Positions 29,201 through 36,186 of a stretch of DNA of 47,468 nt are shown one piece after another. Source of the DNA: Pontibacter silvestris. GTDB lineage: Bacteria; Bacteroidota; Bacteroidia; Cytophagales; Hymenobacteraceae. A program made the position numbers and the translations under genes. Numbering within the stretch: position 1 is the stretch's first letter; each line of letters begins with the position of its first letter. The notes under the pieces are model-generated. The model saw only the letters and a program-made list of their open reading frames with translations. It did not search any database and was not told where the DNA came from. Location of the stretch: positions 1 through 47,468 of the forward strand of contig NZ_JAJJWI010000027.1 in assembly GCF_020907275.1 (NCBI RefSeq), written 5' to 3'.

Positions 29201-29508
29201 CCCTTAAATCAGTAACAGAGATGATAGTTGGAAAGAAAAGCGAAAAACAAGGCTTGGGGCGTCCTTATATGCTCACGCCCATGCTAAAGCTTCAGGAGGC
29301 AGGTGCTTACATAAGCCGACGCCAGGAAACGCCAACCAGGACAGAAACCGAATTAATTGAACAGGCTGAAGTGCTGACGCAAGAAACACTCAATAAAATA
29401 AATCGCTTTTTCAGTACCCAATGGGTTACTTATAGTAAAAAAGTACAGTCGGTGCCTTTAAATATTGTAAAAGAATATTCGTCTTTAGATCGGGCAAGCC
29501 TGGAATAG
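26260..29508 (+). CDS. Exported VPS10/sortilin-type BNR-repeat protein (copy 2)
   Basis: A 1082-residue exported protein with a signal peptide (1-22, AAHAQQ). Like the gene at 7408 it starts with a GGRITAIDAVVRNPDIMYVG propeller strand and has many Asp-box repeats (ENGGASWAPI, SVDGGLTWKHM, TTDGGKTWEQV, TYDGGKTWKKK, TRDGGKAWVNL, STDEGKNWAKW). The shared stretches RRTPWDFTSGGPGSGLYITY and RRTPYSFSSGGPGSGLWKST show that the two are paralogs. The C-terminal third holds a Lys/Ser-rich linker (about 805-835) and a helical domain. No catalytic residues are evident. It follows the susCD operon and the MITE-like element and may be expressed on its own. A role as a surface or periplasmic binding scaffold for peptide substrates is my inference. 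Confidence 0.86.
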   Translation: MYKKLPHLVLAAVLSMGAAHAQQLPISVFKNMKARSIGPAVMGGRITAIDAVVRNPDIMYVGAASGGVWKSENGGASWAPIFDKQSNINIGSIAIQQSNPSVVWAGTGEGNPRNSVNMGNGIYKSVDGGLTWKHMGLEKTHNIHRVIIDPTNPNVVYAGVIGLPWGDHKERGVYKTTDGGKTWEQVLYTNEKSGVADMVMDPANPSKLVVAMWQHRRTPWDFTSGGPGSGLYITYDGGKTWKKKGETDGLPKGDLGRIGVAISRSMPGRIYAMVEATKNGLYRSDDGGGKWTLVTDEPSIATDRPFYYNEIYVDSKNENRIYKLSAPLSYSEDGGKSFKVLATPDQVHSDHQSFWVHPENPNLLIDGNDGGLAISRDHGKTWMNPEGIPVGQFYHINVDNEVPYNIYGGLQDNGSWAGPAYTFYNGGIRNSHWQALILADGFDVMPDPEDARYGYAMSQGGNIVRYDKVTGGASFVKPTVADANTLVRFNWNTGIAQDPFDKNTIYAGSQFVHKSTDKGMTWKTISGDLTLNNPEHHKQDESGGLTLDATNAENHNTILTLAPSALQQGVIWVGTDDGNVHLTRDGGKAWVNLSSRIPNLPKEAWIAQITASRHNAGEAFVVANLYRMGSDFNPYIYRTTDYGKSWTRLVDDKKIKGYALSFLQDPTEPHLMFAGTENGLWVSTDEGKNWAKWDHGIPASVPVMDLAIQEREADLVIGTFGRSVYVLDNIRPLRQIAATGGKVLDKQLVAFEPSDAYLATYRGPQGYGKDAESMYQAENRPAGANLTYYIKPKQSITTSKAAESSKKSKKAVSNEAVAKTKTVKSAVDTLYVNIYNDTNKLIRTLKQVPDTVMGVQRLNWDLTEKGIRMPSGMLGRRGNGEPTGSQVVPGRFKVVFSYAGAKDSTFVKVNPDPRMPFNKEAAVARYAMQERVNKSISELTMASDRIVEATEATNVVMGQLKNKSGKEYEELRRATLAMQDSLKSVTEMIVGKKSEKQGLGRPYMLTPMLKLQEAGAYISRRQETPTRTETELIEQAEVLTQETLNKINRFFSTQWVTYSKKVQSVPLNIVKEYSSLDRASLE

Positions 29509-29633
29509 TTGCATCAGAGTTATCAGGTGAAGTATGTTCTTTATCCGGATAACAGAAAGCTGTATAGCAGTAGGTAGCACTACTTACTTAAAAGCTCCTA
29601 TGCCTGATAAGGCTTATGCTGATAGCTCATTTC

Positions 29634-29680
29634 AAAGCCCTTCTTCCTGTTGGATTTATTCGGGAAGAAGGGCTTTTGTC
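29634..29680. terminator. Bidirectional terminator between VPS10-like and NYN genes
   Basis: aaagcccttcttcc (29634-29647) pairs perfectly with ggaagaagggcttt (29663-29676), loop 15 bases, with T-runs on the exit side of each strand. It lies 125 bases after one stop codon and 20 bases beyond the other. Confidence 0.85.
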
Positions 29681-29696
29681 TTGGTATGTACAGAAT

Positions 29697-30548
29697 CTAT
29701 TCCACTTTACTTTTAGGCTGCCGTTTAGGCCTCTTCTCTTTATCTTTTACTTTGTTTGCCCTGCCATTGCTGCGGCGCTTACTATGTGGCTTTACCTGTT
29801 GCTTTACATATACAGCAGAAGGCCCTTTGTCATTTTCCTTTCGGATGATGAAGAGATTCTTGTGCGCCTCTATTAGTTGGGATAACTGACCGTAACCAAA
29901 CGTACGCGGGTCAAAGCTCGGGTCGAGTTGGCGCAGGCTCATGCCCATAGAACCAAGATGTGCCCAGCCGTCTTCGTCAGCTGCCATACTGAAAGCCTCT
30001 TTTAGCATAGGAACAGGGTTTAGGCGTTGGTTGTCCTGACCGTTTTCATCTGCCTCAGGTTTATCTGTTTCCGCAATTAACTTGTCATCTATATCATCGG
30101 TTAGGTTTTCTGTGTAGATAAAAACATTACAGGCATTAACAAAAGGCTTTGGCGTTTTTCGTTGTCCGATACCCATCACAAACACACCAGATTCCCGTAT
30201 GCGGGTGGCTAGGCGGGTATAGTCACTGTCAGAAGATACAATACAAAAACCATCCACGACTTCACTGTGTAATAAATCCATGGCATCAATAATCAAAGCG
30301 CTGTCAGTGGCATTTTTACCTACTGTGTAGCGAAACTGCTGTATGGGTTGGATGGCGTGGTTGTTCAGGCATTCTTTCCATCCGTTCATTTGGGGAGTGG
30401 TCCAGTCGCCGTAAATGCGCCGGATAGTAATAGAGCCATATTTGCCCGCTTCTGCCATCAACTTCACTATCAAACTGGGTTGTGCATTATCTCCATCAAT
30501 TAGTAAGGACATGCGGCTGGGTTTCTTTTCGCGGTACGTGTTTTTCAT
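29697..30548 (-). CDS. NYN (LabA-like PIN) domain protein with C-terminal OST-HTH/LOTUS domain
   Basis: A 283-residue cytoplasmic protein. Residues about 13-150 are a NYN/PIN-type ribonuclease domain. SLLIDGDNAQ has the first acidic residues (Asp18, Asp20), NATDSALIIDAMDLL the middle Asp, and FCIVSSDSDYTRLATRIRES the last acidic cluster, so the metal site looks intact. Residues about 180-255 (MLKEAFSMAADEDGWAHLGS to PSFDPRTFGYGQLSQLIEAH) fit a LOTUS/OST-HTH RNA-binding domain. The tail is very basic (KPHSKRRSNGRANKVKDKEK), fitting RNA contact. It is not functionally tied to the neighbouring hydrolases and has a terminator right behind it. A second ATG at 30512 (MSLLIDGDN) is a possible start. 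Confidence 0.85.
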   Translation of the reverse strand: MKNTYREKKPSRMSLLIDGDNAQPSLIVKLMAEAGKYGSITIRRIYGDWTTPQMNGWKECLNNHAIQPIQQFRYTVGKNATDSALIIDAMDLLHSEVVDGFCIVSSDSDYTRLATRIRESGVFVMGIGQRKTPKPFVNACNVFIYTENLTDDIDDKLIAETDKPEADENGQDNQRLNPVPMLKEAFSMAADEDGWAHLGSMGMSLRQLDPSFDPRTFGYGQLSQLIEAHKNLFIIRKENDKGPSAVYVKQQVKPHSKRRSNGRANKVKDKEKRPKRQPKSKVE

Positions 30549-30795
30549 GTAAGGAAGAAAAATTATGTTGGTGTTACAGATATAGCACCTTGTCTATACT
30601 TATACTTCTGTTTTTAACTCAGGTTGTGACCATAGTCAGTCCCAAAGGTTTTATCTTCTTAAAAGGCTGTATAATGATAGTTTCGGGATTCATGAAAGAT
30701 AACTTATCTGGTTTAAGGAGATGTTAGCTCAAGGATGCGGATGCTGTATAACAGCGGAGTTGCAACAATAAAAAGGAAAGCTTATTTTAGCGTCT

Positions 30796-31800
30796 ATGCG
30801 AAAACTTAGAACCATATTTTTAACCTTGACTACCTCTTGTATGGCAGCGTTTACCATTGTGCAGGCACAGGTTTTTAAAGCAGAGGAGCCACTGGCACAT
30901 ACTTATTCCATTGTAGCCAGAGATGCTAAAACCGGTGAAATGGCCGTAGGCGTGCAAAGCCACTGGTTTTCTGTAGGTACGGCTGTTTCCTGGGCAGAAG
31001 CAGGAGTGGGTGCAATAGCTACACAATCTTTCACAAACAAATCATTCGGGCCAAGAGGGTTGGAGTTACTCAAACAAGGTAAATCAGCCGAAGAAGCATT
31101 GGAGATACTGTTAAGTGATGATGAAGGCAGGGAAGTGCGGCAAGTGGCTATACTGGATGCGCAAGGCAGAGTGGCGGCTCACACTGGTAAACAATGCATT
31201 CGCTATGCCGGGCATATTACCGGGCAGAACTTTTCGGTGCAGGCTAACATGATGCTGTCAGACAAAGTATGGCCAGCTATGGCTAAGTCTTTTGAGAAGA
31301 GCGAAGGGCAGCCACTGGCAGAGCGCGTGTTAATGGCCATGCAGGCTGCAGAACAGGAAGGCGGAGACATTAGGGGCAGGCAGTCTGCAGCCATGGTTGT
31401 GGTAAAAGGAAAAGCATCAGATGAGCCCTGGAACGATAGAACCATTGACCTGCGTGTAGATGACCATGAGCAGCCCCTGGAGGAACTGGCTCGCCTGCTG
31501 AAAGTATACCGCGCTTACGAACACATGAACAAAGGTGACGTGGCCGTAGAACTCGGGCAGATGCAAAAGGCAATGGAAGAATATGGTAAAGCCGAAGCAA
31601 TGTTCCCGAATAACCTCGAAATGAAGTACTGGCATGGTATTACGCTGGCTAATAACGGACAGATAGAAGAGGCCGTAAAGATACTCCGTGAAGTTTACCG
31701 CAAAGACAGTAATTGGAAAGAACTGACCTCCAGACTACCTGAGGTAGGTCTACTGGAGCTTTCGCCACAAAACCTGAAGAGGGTGCTGGATGTAAAGTAA
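30796..31800 (+). CDS. Exported DUF1028 (Ntn-hydrolase-like) protein with TPR-like tail
   Basis: A 334-residue protein with a signal peptide (residues 1-24, cleaved around IVQAQ). Residues about 34-225 are the DUF1028 domain, which is related to Ntn hydrolases: it begins AHTYSIVARDAKTGEMAVGV and carries ATQSFTNKSFGPRGLELLKQ and the ending DLRVDDHEQPLEELARLL. Residues 235-320 are two or three TPR-like helix pairs (AMEEYGKAEAMFPNNLEMKY). DUF1028 members are found in catabolic settings beside peptidases and amidohydrolases, but their reaction is unknown to me. A perfect hairpin terminator 20 bases after the stop separates it from the next peptidase gene. Confidence 0.85.
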   Translation: MRKLRTIFLTLTTSCMAAFTIVQAQVFKAEEPLAHTYSIVARDAKTGEMAVGVQSHWFSVGTAVSWAEAGVGAIATQSFTNKSFGPRGLELLKQGKSAEEALEILLSDDEGREVRQVAILDAQGRVAAHTGKQCIRYAGHITGQNFSVQANMMLSDKVWPAMAKSFEKSEGQPLAERVLMAMQAAEQEGGDIRGRQSAAMVVVKGKASDEPWNDRTIDLRVDDHEQPLEELARLLKVYRAYEHMNKGDVAVELGQMQKAMEEYGKAEAMFPNNLEMKYWHGITLANNGQIEEAVKILREVYRKDSNWKELTSRLPEVGLLELSPQNLKRVLDVK

Positions 31801-31819
31801 GCATTATACAAAGTAACAG

Positions 31820-31865
31820 AAACAATAAAGGCTATACTGATGCAGGTATAGCCTTTATTGTTTTT
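31820..31865 (+). terminator. Rho-independent terminator after the DUF1028 gene
   Basis: aaacaataaaggctatac (31820-31837) pairs perfectly with gtatagcctttattgttt (31846-31863), loop 8 bases, followed by further T residues. Confidence 0.88.
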
Positions 31866-31957
31866 AGGTATCAGATTAAGCTGAAGTCCGTGCTTCTTCT
31901 GAAAATGATTTATTAACTTCATGGCCTCAAACTAATCTAACATACCAACCACCTGAA

Positions 31958-33358
31958 ATGCAACTTTCACAAAAACTACGAAAACTAACAGTGGTGGCAG
32001 CAGCAATAGTGGCTTTGCCTGCCATGGCACAGCAAAATGCTGCTTCTGATTCTGCTGTTATCAAAAAGATTTATGATGATGCCCTTACCAGCTACGAAAG
32101 CTATGATAACCTGCGCTACCTGACCAAGAACATTGGTGGCCGCCTGAGCGGATCTCCACAAGCGGCTGCGGCTGTAGAATGGAGTAAGCAGGTAATGGAT
32201 AAAATGGACCTGGACCGTGTTTACTTGCAAGAGGTAATGGTGCCTCATTGGGTGCGTGGCGATAAAGAAGAAGCCCGTATTTATAACTCCAAGCAGATTG
32301 GTTCTGAAGATGTAAATATTGTGGCGCTAGGTGGTTCTGTAGGCACAGGCGATCAGGGGCTAAGTGCCGAAGTGGTTGAAGTGCATAATTTTGAAGAACT
32401 GGAGAAACTGGGTAAGAAGAATGTAAAAGGGAAAATTGTATTCTTTAACAGACCGTTCGATAATACGCAGATAAACACAGGAACTGCTTACGGTGGTGCG
32501 GTAGACCAGCGTGGTGGTGGCCCTGTGGCAGCAGCTAAACTTGGTGCTGTAGGCGTTATTGTGCGTTCCATGACAAACGACATTCAGGATGTGGCGCATA
32601 CTGGTGGTACCCGTTACCAGGAGGGTGTAGAGAAAATACCAGCGGCTGCTATAAGCACCAGAGATGCCGAAACTTTAAGTAAGTTGCTGAAGAACGATGC
32701 AAAGCTGAAGCTCTATATGCGTATGACCTGTGAAACCTTGCCAGATGTGCTTTCTTATAATGTGATAGGAGAGATCAAAGGCTCCGAAAAACCGGATGAA
32801 ATAATTGTGGTGGGCGGTCACTTAGATTCCTGGGACTTGGCAGAGGGTGCGCACGATGATGGTACTGGCTGCGTACAGTCTATAGAGGTGCTTCGCCTGT
32901 TTAAGGATTTAGGAATCAAACCTAAAAGAACGATTCGTGCCGTAATGTTCATGAACGAGGAGAATGGCTTGCGTGGAGGTACAAAATATGCCGAAATGGC
33001 TAAGGAAAACAGCGAGAAGCACGTCGCAGCCATAGAATCTGATATGGGTGGATTTACGCCACGTGGTTTCGGTCTGGAAGGAAGTGATGTGCAGCTTAGA
33101 AAGCTACAAACCTGGAAGCCACTGCTGGCTCCTTACGGCCTTCACGACATAGACTACGGCCACGGTGGTGCCGACATAGGACCGCTTAAAGGACAAGGGA
33201 ATGTAGCTCTGATAGGTTATGAGCCAGATTCACAACGCTACTTTGACTATCACCACACAAAAATTGATGTGTTTGAAAATGTAAACCGCCGCGAGATGCA
33301 GTTAGGCGCTGCCGGTATGGCTTCTTTGGTTTACCTGATTTCTGAATACGGTTTATAA
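31958..33358 (+). CDS. Exported M28 family aminopeptidase/carboxypeptidase with PA domain
   Basis: A 466-residue M28-family zinc exopeptidase. The signal peptide is residues 1-24 (AMAQQ). A protease-associated (PA) domain lies at about 125-260 (VEVHNFEELEKLGKKNVKGK). The catalytic domain has every M28 ligand: GGHLDSWD with His288 and Asp290, AHDDGTG with Asp300, NEEN with Glu334 (catalytic) and Glu335 (metal), SDMGG with Asp362, and YHHTKIDVF with the last His. Among known members it resembles plasma glutamate carboxypeptidase (PGCP/CPQ), a dipeptidase. Its role should be periplasmic or secreted dipeptide breakdown. It has its own terminators on both sides, so it is a single transcription unit. 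Confidence 0.9.
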   Translation: MQLSQKLRKLTVVAAAIVALPAMAQQNAASDSAVIKKIYDDALTSYESYDNLRYLTKNIGGRLSGSPQAAAAVEWSKQVMDKMDLDRVYLQEVMVPHWVRGDKEEARIYNSKQIGSEDVNIVALGGSVGTGDQGLSAEVVEVHNFEELEKLGKKNVKGKIVFFNRPFDNTQINTGTAYGGAVDQRGGGPVAAAKLGAVGVIVRSMTNDIQDVAHTGGTRYQEGVEKIPAAAISTRDAETLSKLLKNDAKLKLYMRMTCETLPDVLSYNVIGEIKGSEKPDEIIVVGGHLDSWDLAEGAHDDGTGCVQSIEVLRLFKDLGIKPKRTIRAVMFMNEENGLRGGTKYAEMAKENSEKHVAAIESDMGGFTPRGFGLEGSDVQLRKLQTWKPLLAPYGLHDIDYGHGGADIGPLKGQGNVALIGYEPDSQRYFDYHHTKIDVFENVNRREMQLGAAGMASLVYLISEYGL

Positions 33359-33370
33359 TAGTTTAAACAT

Positions 33371-33418
33371 TAAACAAAAACGCCTGCCTTGTATAACCAA
33401 GGCAGGCGTTTTTGTTTA
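33371..33418. terminator. Bidirectional terminator between M28 peptidase gene and queA
   Basis: A perfect 20-base stem: taaacaaaaacgcctgcctt (33371-33390) with aaggcaggcgtttttgttta (33399-33418), loop 8 bases. A and T runs sit inside the stem so it can serve both strands. Confidence 0.88.
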
Positions 33419-33497
33419 ACAATTTCTAATGTGGCTTTGGGAGTTAAAGACATTTTAAGTTGTATAAACAGATGCTTAAGCAAAATAATGTTTGTAG

Positions 33498-34709
33498 CTA
33501 CGGCAGCAACAACGAACTATCGCCATAACTCAAAAAGCGATAACTATTCGCCATGGCATGCTGATACACTTTGCGCCAGCTTTCTCCAATCAGGGCAGAA
33601 ACTAATAGCAGCAGCGTACTTTCTGGCTGATGGAAATTTGTAACTAAGCCACTGCAGATTTTAAAGCTATAACCTGGAGCAATAATAATCTGTGTGCTGG
33701 CATGAAGGTGATCTGCCTTGTTCTGGTCCATATACTGCAAAAGGGCCTTTAAAGCATCTGCCGAATCCGGAGGGCTGGTAGTTTCATAAGGCTGCCACTG
33801 GCTTACAAAAAGCTCCTGCAAAGGCAGCTTAGGCTGTTCCAGAACCTTTGTACCCAACCAATATAAACTTTCCAAAGAGCGCATACTGGTTGTGCCCACT
33901 GGTATTATGGGCTTTCCTGACTGAGCAACCAAGCGTTCTATAAGAGGTCGTGTTACATACAGTTGCTCTGCGTGCATTTCGTGTGCTTCCATTACGTCTG
34001 CTTTCACAGGCTTAAAAGTACCTGCCCCTACATGTAGCGTGAGGTAAGCAATGTCTATTTCCTGTTGTTTCAGGCTTTCCAATACCCGCTCAGTAAAGTG
34101 CAAACCTGCGGTAGGGGCAGCCACGGCACCTTCCTGGTGGGCATAGATTGTCTGGTAACGGGTACGGTCATCAGGTGTAAGATCACGGTTAAGGTAAGGG
34201 GGGAGTGGTAGCTTGCCACATTGCTCCAGCACCTCGGCAAACGTAAGGGCAGCAGGTTGCCAGCTAAACCGAATCAGAAAATGCCCTTCCTGTTGAGCTT
34301 CCCGTTCTGCCGTAAGTGTGCCACCTTCAAAGTGTAAACTTAACGAACCGCTTTTCCAGCGCTTGTTGTTGCCTATTAAGCACTTCCAGGTGCAGCTGTT
34401 TGTTTGCTGCATAGCCAATTGTACCTCCCGGTGTGGAGCTACAGGCTCTAAGCAGAATATTTCTATAATGCCTCCTGTCTCTTTCTGAAAAAGCAATCTT
34501 GCCTGCACTACTTTAGTGTCGTTAAAAACAAGTAAGCTTTGAGCCGGAAGCAACTGCGGCAGGTCTGTAAAATGATGATCAGCTATATTGCCCTGGCGGT
34601 ACAGTAATAGCTTAGACTGGTCACGTTCCGGTAACGGATACTTGGCAATTCGCTCGTCTGGCAGCTCGTACACAAAATCCTTTATAGCCAGCTGTTTGGG
34701 ATTGGTCAT
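33498..34709 (-). CDS. queA: S-adenosylmethionine:tRNA ribosyltransferase-isomerase
   Basis: A 403-residue QueA, the enzyme that moves the ribosyl part of SAM onto 7-aminomethyl-7-deazaguanine in tRNA (position 34) to make epoxyqueuosine. Typical segments are DFVYELPDERIAKYPLPERD at the start, LLVFNDTKVVQARL, GAVAAPTAGLHFTERVLESL (a family hallmark), HVGAGTFKPVKADVMEAHEM, and the C-terminal NFHQPESTLLLLVSALIG. I use the ATG at 34709; ATGs at 34712 and 34730 are in frame, but family members start close to the DF.YELP motif. The protein is slightly longer than the common 340-360 residues. The rest of the queuosine pathway is not in the window. Confidence 0.95.
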   Translation of the reverse strand: MTNPKQLAIKDFVYELPDERIAKYPLPERDQSKLLLYRQGNIADHHFTDLPQLLPAQSLLVFNDTKVVQARLLFQKETGGIIEIFCLEPVAPHREVQLAMQQTNSCTWKCLIGNNKRWKSGSLSLHFEGGTLTAEREAQQEGHFLIRFSWQPAALTFAEVLEQCGKLPLPPYLNRDLTPDDRTRYQTIYAHQEGAVAAPTAGLHFTERVLESLKQQEIDIAYLTLHVGAGTFKPVKADVMEAHEMHAEQLYVTRPLIERLVAQSGKPIIPVGTTSMRSLESLYWLGTKVLEQPKLPLQELFVSQWQPYETTSPPDSADALKALLQYMDQNKADHLHASTQIIIAPGYSFKICSGLVTNFHQPESTLLLLVSALIGESWRKVYQHAMANSYRFLSYGDSSLLLP

Positions 34710-35105
34710 CATGATAAATCGAATTATCATGCAAAGGTAATGCAGTTATTTTAAAAAGTAAGGGTTTGTGCGGAAGTCAGAAGTGTACTATTGGGACTGC
34801 TGTTGGTTAGCATTGCTTTTCATCTGTGTCAGTTTACTGAAAGGGAAAAGGCCTTTGAGATGTTGCTGAGCAATATCTCATTATTCATGTAAAATACGTT
34901 TGAGGTATGAATGATCAGATGTTATATGTAGTGTTGTTTCGTTGCCTGCTCCAATATCTCTGATTGTAATATTGTAAGTCTTTTATATTAATGAACACTG
35001 GCTCATACTCGGTTGTGCCAGTGCGGTAAGTATTTCTGATTTCTACCGCACGAAAATCAAGGCCTGCAGCTTGCGCTTTAACTTCCAAGTTCTTGTTAAG
35101 GTATA
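34710..35105. other. Region between queA and DUF2721 gene, with a possible short gene
   Basis: The first part (34710-34914) holds no clear gene. It carries an imperfect small hairpin (gagatgttgct with agcaatatctc, about 34857-34879) that could end the minus-strand unit upstream of queA, but no T-tract supports this. The remainder is the minus-strand coding-like stretch described separately at 34915-35088. Confidence 0.4.
34915..35088 (-). CDS. Possible short gene (57 codons) or gene remnant downstream of DUF2721 gene
   Basis: The minus strand is open from a TTG at 35088 to TGA at 34915-34917. The product would be about 57 residues with a natural-looking composition; segments are AQAAGLDFRAVEIRNTYRTG and VFINIKDLQYYNQRYWSRQR. 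The frame stays open upstream to 35115 without an ATG, overlapping the end of the DUF2721 gene by a few codons in another frame. It begins only 17 bases after that gene's stop, so translational coupling is possible. No family is recognised. It could also be the tail of a gene whose start was lost. Confidence is limited by length and the lack of a standard start. Confidence 0.35.
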   Translation of the reverse strand: MEVKAQAAGLDFRAVEIRNTYRTGTTEYEPVFINIKDLQYYNQRYWSRQRNNTTYNI

Positions 35106-35513
35106 TTATTTCTGCTGCTCCTCAGCTCCCTCCAGGTCGTTTAGTTCGAGTGTTAGTGCATTAACAGAGATTTGAATTTCGCGGAGGGCCAGGCCCAGTG
35201 ATATCATCAGGAGTATTAAACTAAACCCAAAGACATATTTACCAATGGTATTGTAGCCGGCAAAAAGTACAAACATGCACAGCACACAGCCAAACAAACT
35301 GGCTATACCAAAAGCCTGCATGTTCCGGATAAGCACCAGCCTGGTGCGCAGGTTTTGAATCTGACCGTAAACAAGATGGCTGTGCGTTGTGGCATAACGG
35401 TCTTTCAGCCCTCGTATCAGGCTGGCTAATGATAAAAAGCGATTGGTGTAGGCCAGTAGTAAGAGCGAAAGTGCCGGGAAAAGCAGCCCGGGAGTTGTTA
35501 GAGTCAGTTCCAT
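35106..35513 (-). CDS. DUF2721 family membrane protein
   Basis: A 135-residue inner-membrane protein that matches DUF2721. It opens with LTLTTPGLLFPALSLLLLAY followed by TNRFLSLASLIRGLKDRY, a family signature. Three hydrophobic segments are visible (about residues 8-28, 66-86, 90-110), and the C-terminus is a Glu/Gln-rich helix. The function of the family is not known to me. The gene lies 22 bases after the acidic protein gene at 35536, on the same strand, so the two are likely co-transcribed. Confidence 0.8.
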   Translation of the reverse strand: MELTLTTPGLLFPALSLLLLAYTNRFLSLASLIRGLKDRYATTHSHLVYGQIQNLRTRLVLIRNMQAFGIASLFGCVLCMFVLFAGYNTIGKYVFGFSLILLMISLGLALREIQISVNALTLELNDLEGAEEQQK

Positions 35514-35535
35514 ACAGCGTCAGCCATTTAAGGAT

Positions 35536-36075
35536 TTACGTAATGCTTTTGATAAAATCTTCATCAATGGAGTCCTCATCGTCCTCATCTTCAGAAGCTG
35601 CATTAAAATCAATCTCCTGTAACAGTTCCAGCCCTTGCATAATCAATTCATCCAGTTCTTCTTTAGAGCCCGCATCTATGGTTTGCTCAAAAAGTGCCAG
35701 TAGTTGTTCCCGTTGCTCATTTACAAATATTTCGTGGTACAGGTGGTCAAAAGCAGCTATCTTTTTCTGAATGATCTTGTCAATTTCCCGGGTGCTTTTA
35801 GCTTGTAGTGCTTCCTGTAGTAGTGCCAGCACCTCTTTTACACCTTCATTATCAGACAGGCGTGAGTAAGCTTTTACAAATGCCAAGGCAATACCGAGTC
35901 TAAGTCTCTCGAAACGAAAGTTTAACTCATCAGATGGTCTTCCCCCTTTTTTAAGGGTGAGTTTAAACTCCTCTTCAAACTTTTTATATATAGTAGCTGT
36001 ACTAGCCCCAAAGGCAATTGGCATTTCCGGGGCATAGGCTTGTTCTACAAGTAATTCAAAGCTCTTGGCACTCAT
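35536..36075 (-). CDS. Hypothetical acidic helical protein
   Basis: A 179-residue cytoplasmic protein with no signal or membrane segment. It is predicted mostly helical from its Leu/Lys/Glu pattern (FEEEFKLTLKKGG, KSTREIDKIIQKKIAAFDHL, EQREQLLALFEQTIDAGSKE) and ends in a strongly acidic stretch rich in Asp and Glu (ASEDEDDEDSIDEDFI). The acidic tail could mimic nucleic acid or act as a docking tail. I do not recognise the family. It heads a minus-strand unit with the DUF2721 gene. The start at 36075 (ATG, MSAKSFELL) is the only good one. Confidence 0.65.
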   Translation of the reverse strand: MSAKSFELLVEQAYAPEMPIAFGASTATIYKKFEEEFKLTLKKGGRPSDELNFRFERLRLGIALAFVKAYSRLSDNEGVKEVLALLQEALQAKSTREIDKIIQKKIAAFDHLYHEIFVNEQREQLLALFEQTIDAGSKEELDELIMQGLELLQEIDFNAASEDEDDEDSIDEDFIKSIT

Positions 36076-36156
36076 GCTTTTCTTTTTTATTCAGGATTTG
36101 GGGAGTAAAGGTAATGGTTTCCATTGAGCTTTTAACGGGCCTGTAATGTTTTGCTG

Positions 36157-36186
36157 CCTTAGGTTAGCTTATCCAGTAACCTAAGG
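36157..36186. repeat. Perfect 10-base inverted repeat
   Basis: ccttaggtta (36157-36166) faces taacctaagg (36177-36186) with a 10-base loop. No T-tract follows on either strand, so it is a weak terminator candidate at best. It overlaps the 3' end of the decayed small gene. Confidence 0.5.

Noticed and set aside
36157..36186. Intrinsic terminator at the 10-base inverted repeat
   Set aside because: The stem is perfect but no T-tract follows on either strand, so it is listed only as a repeat.
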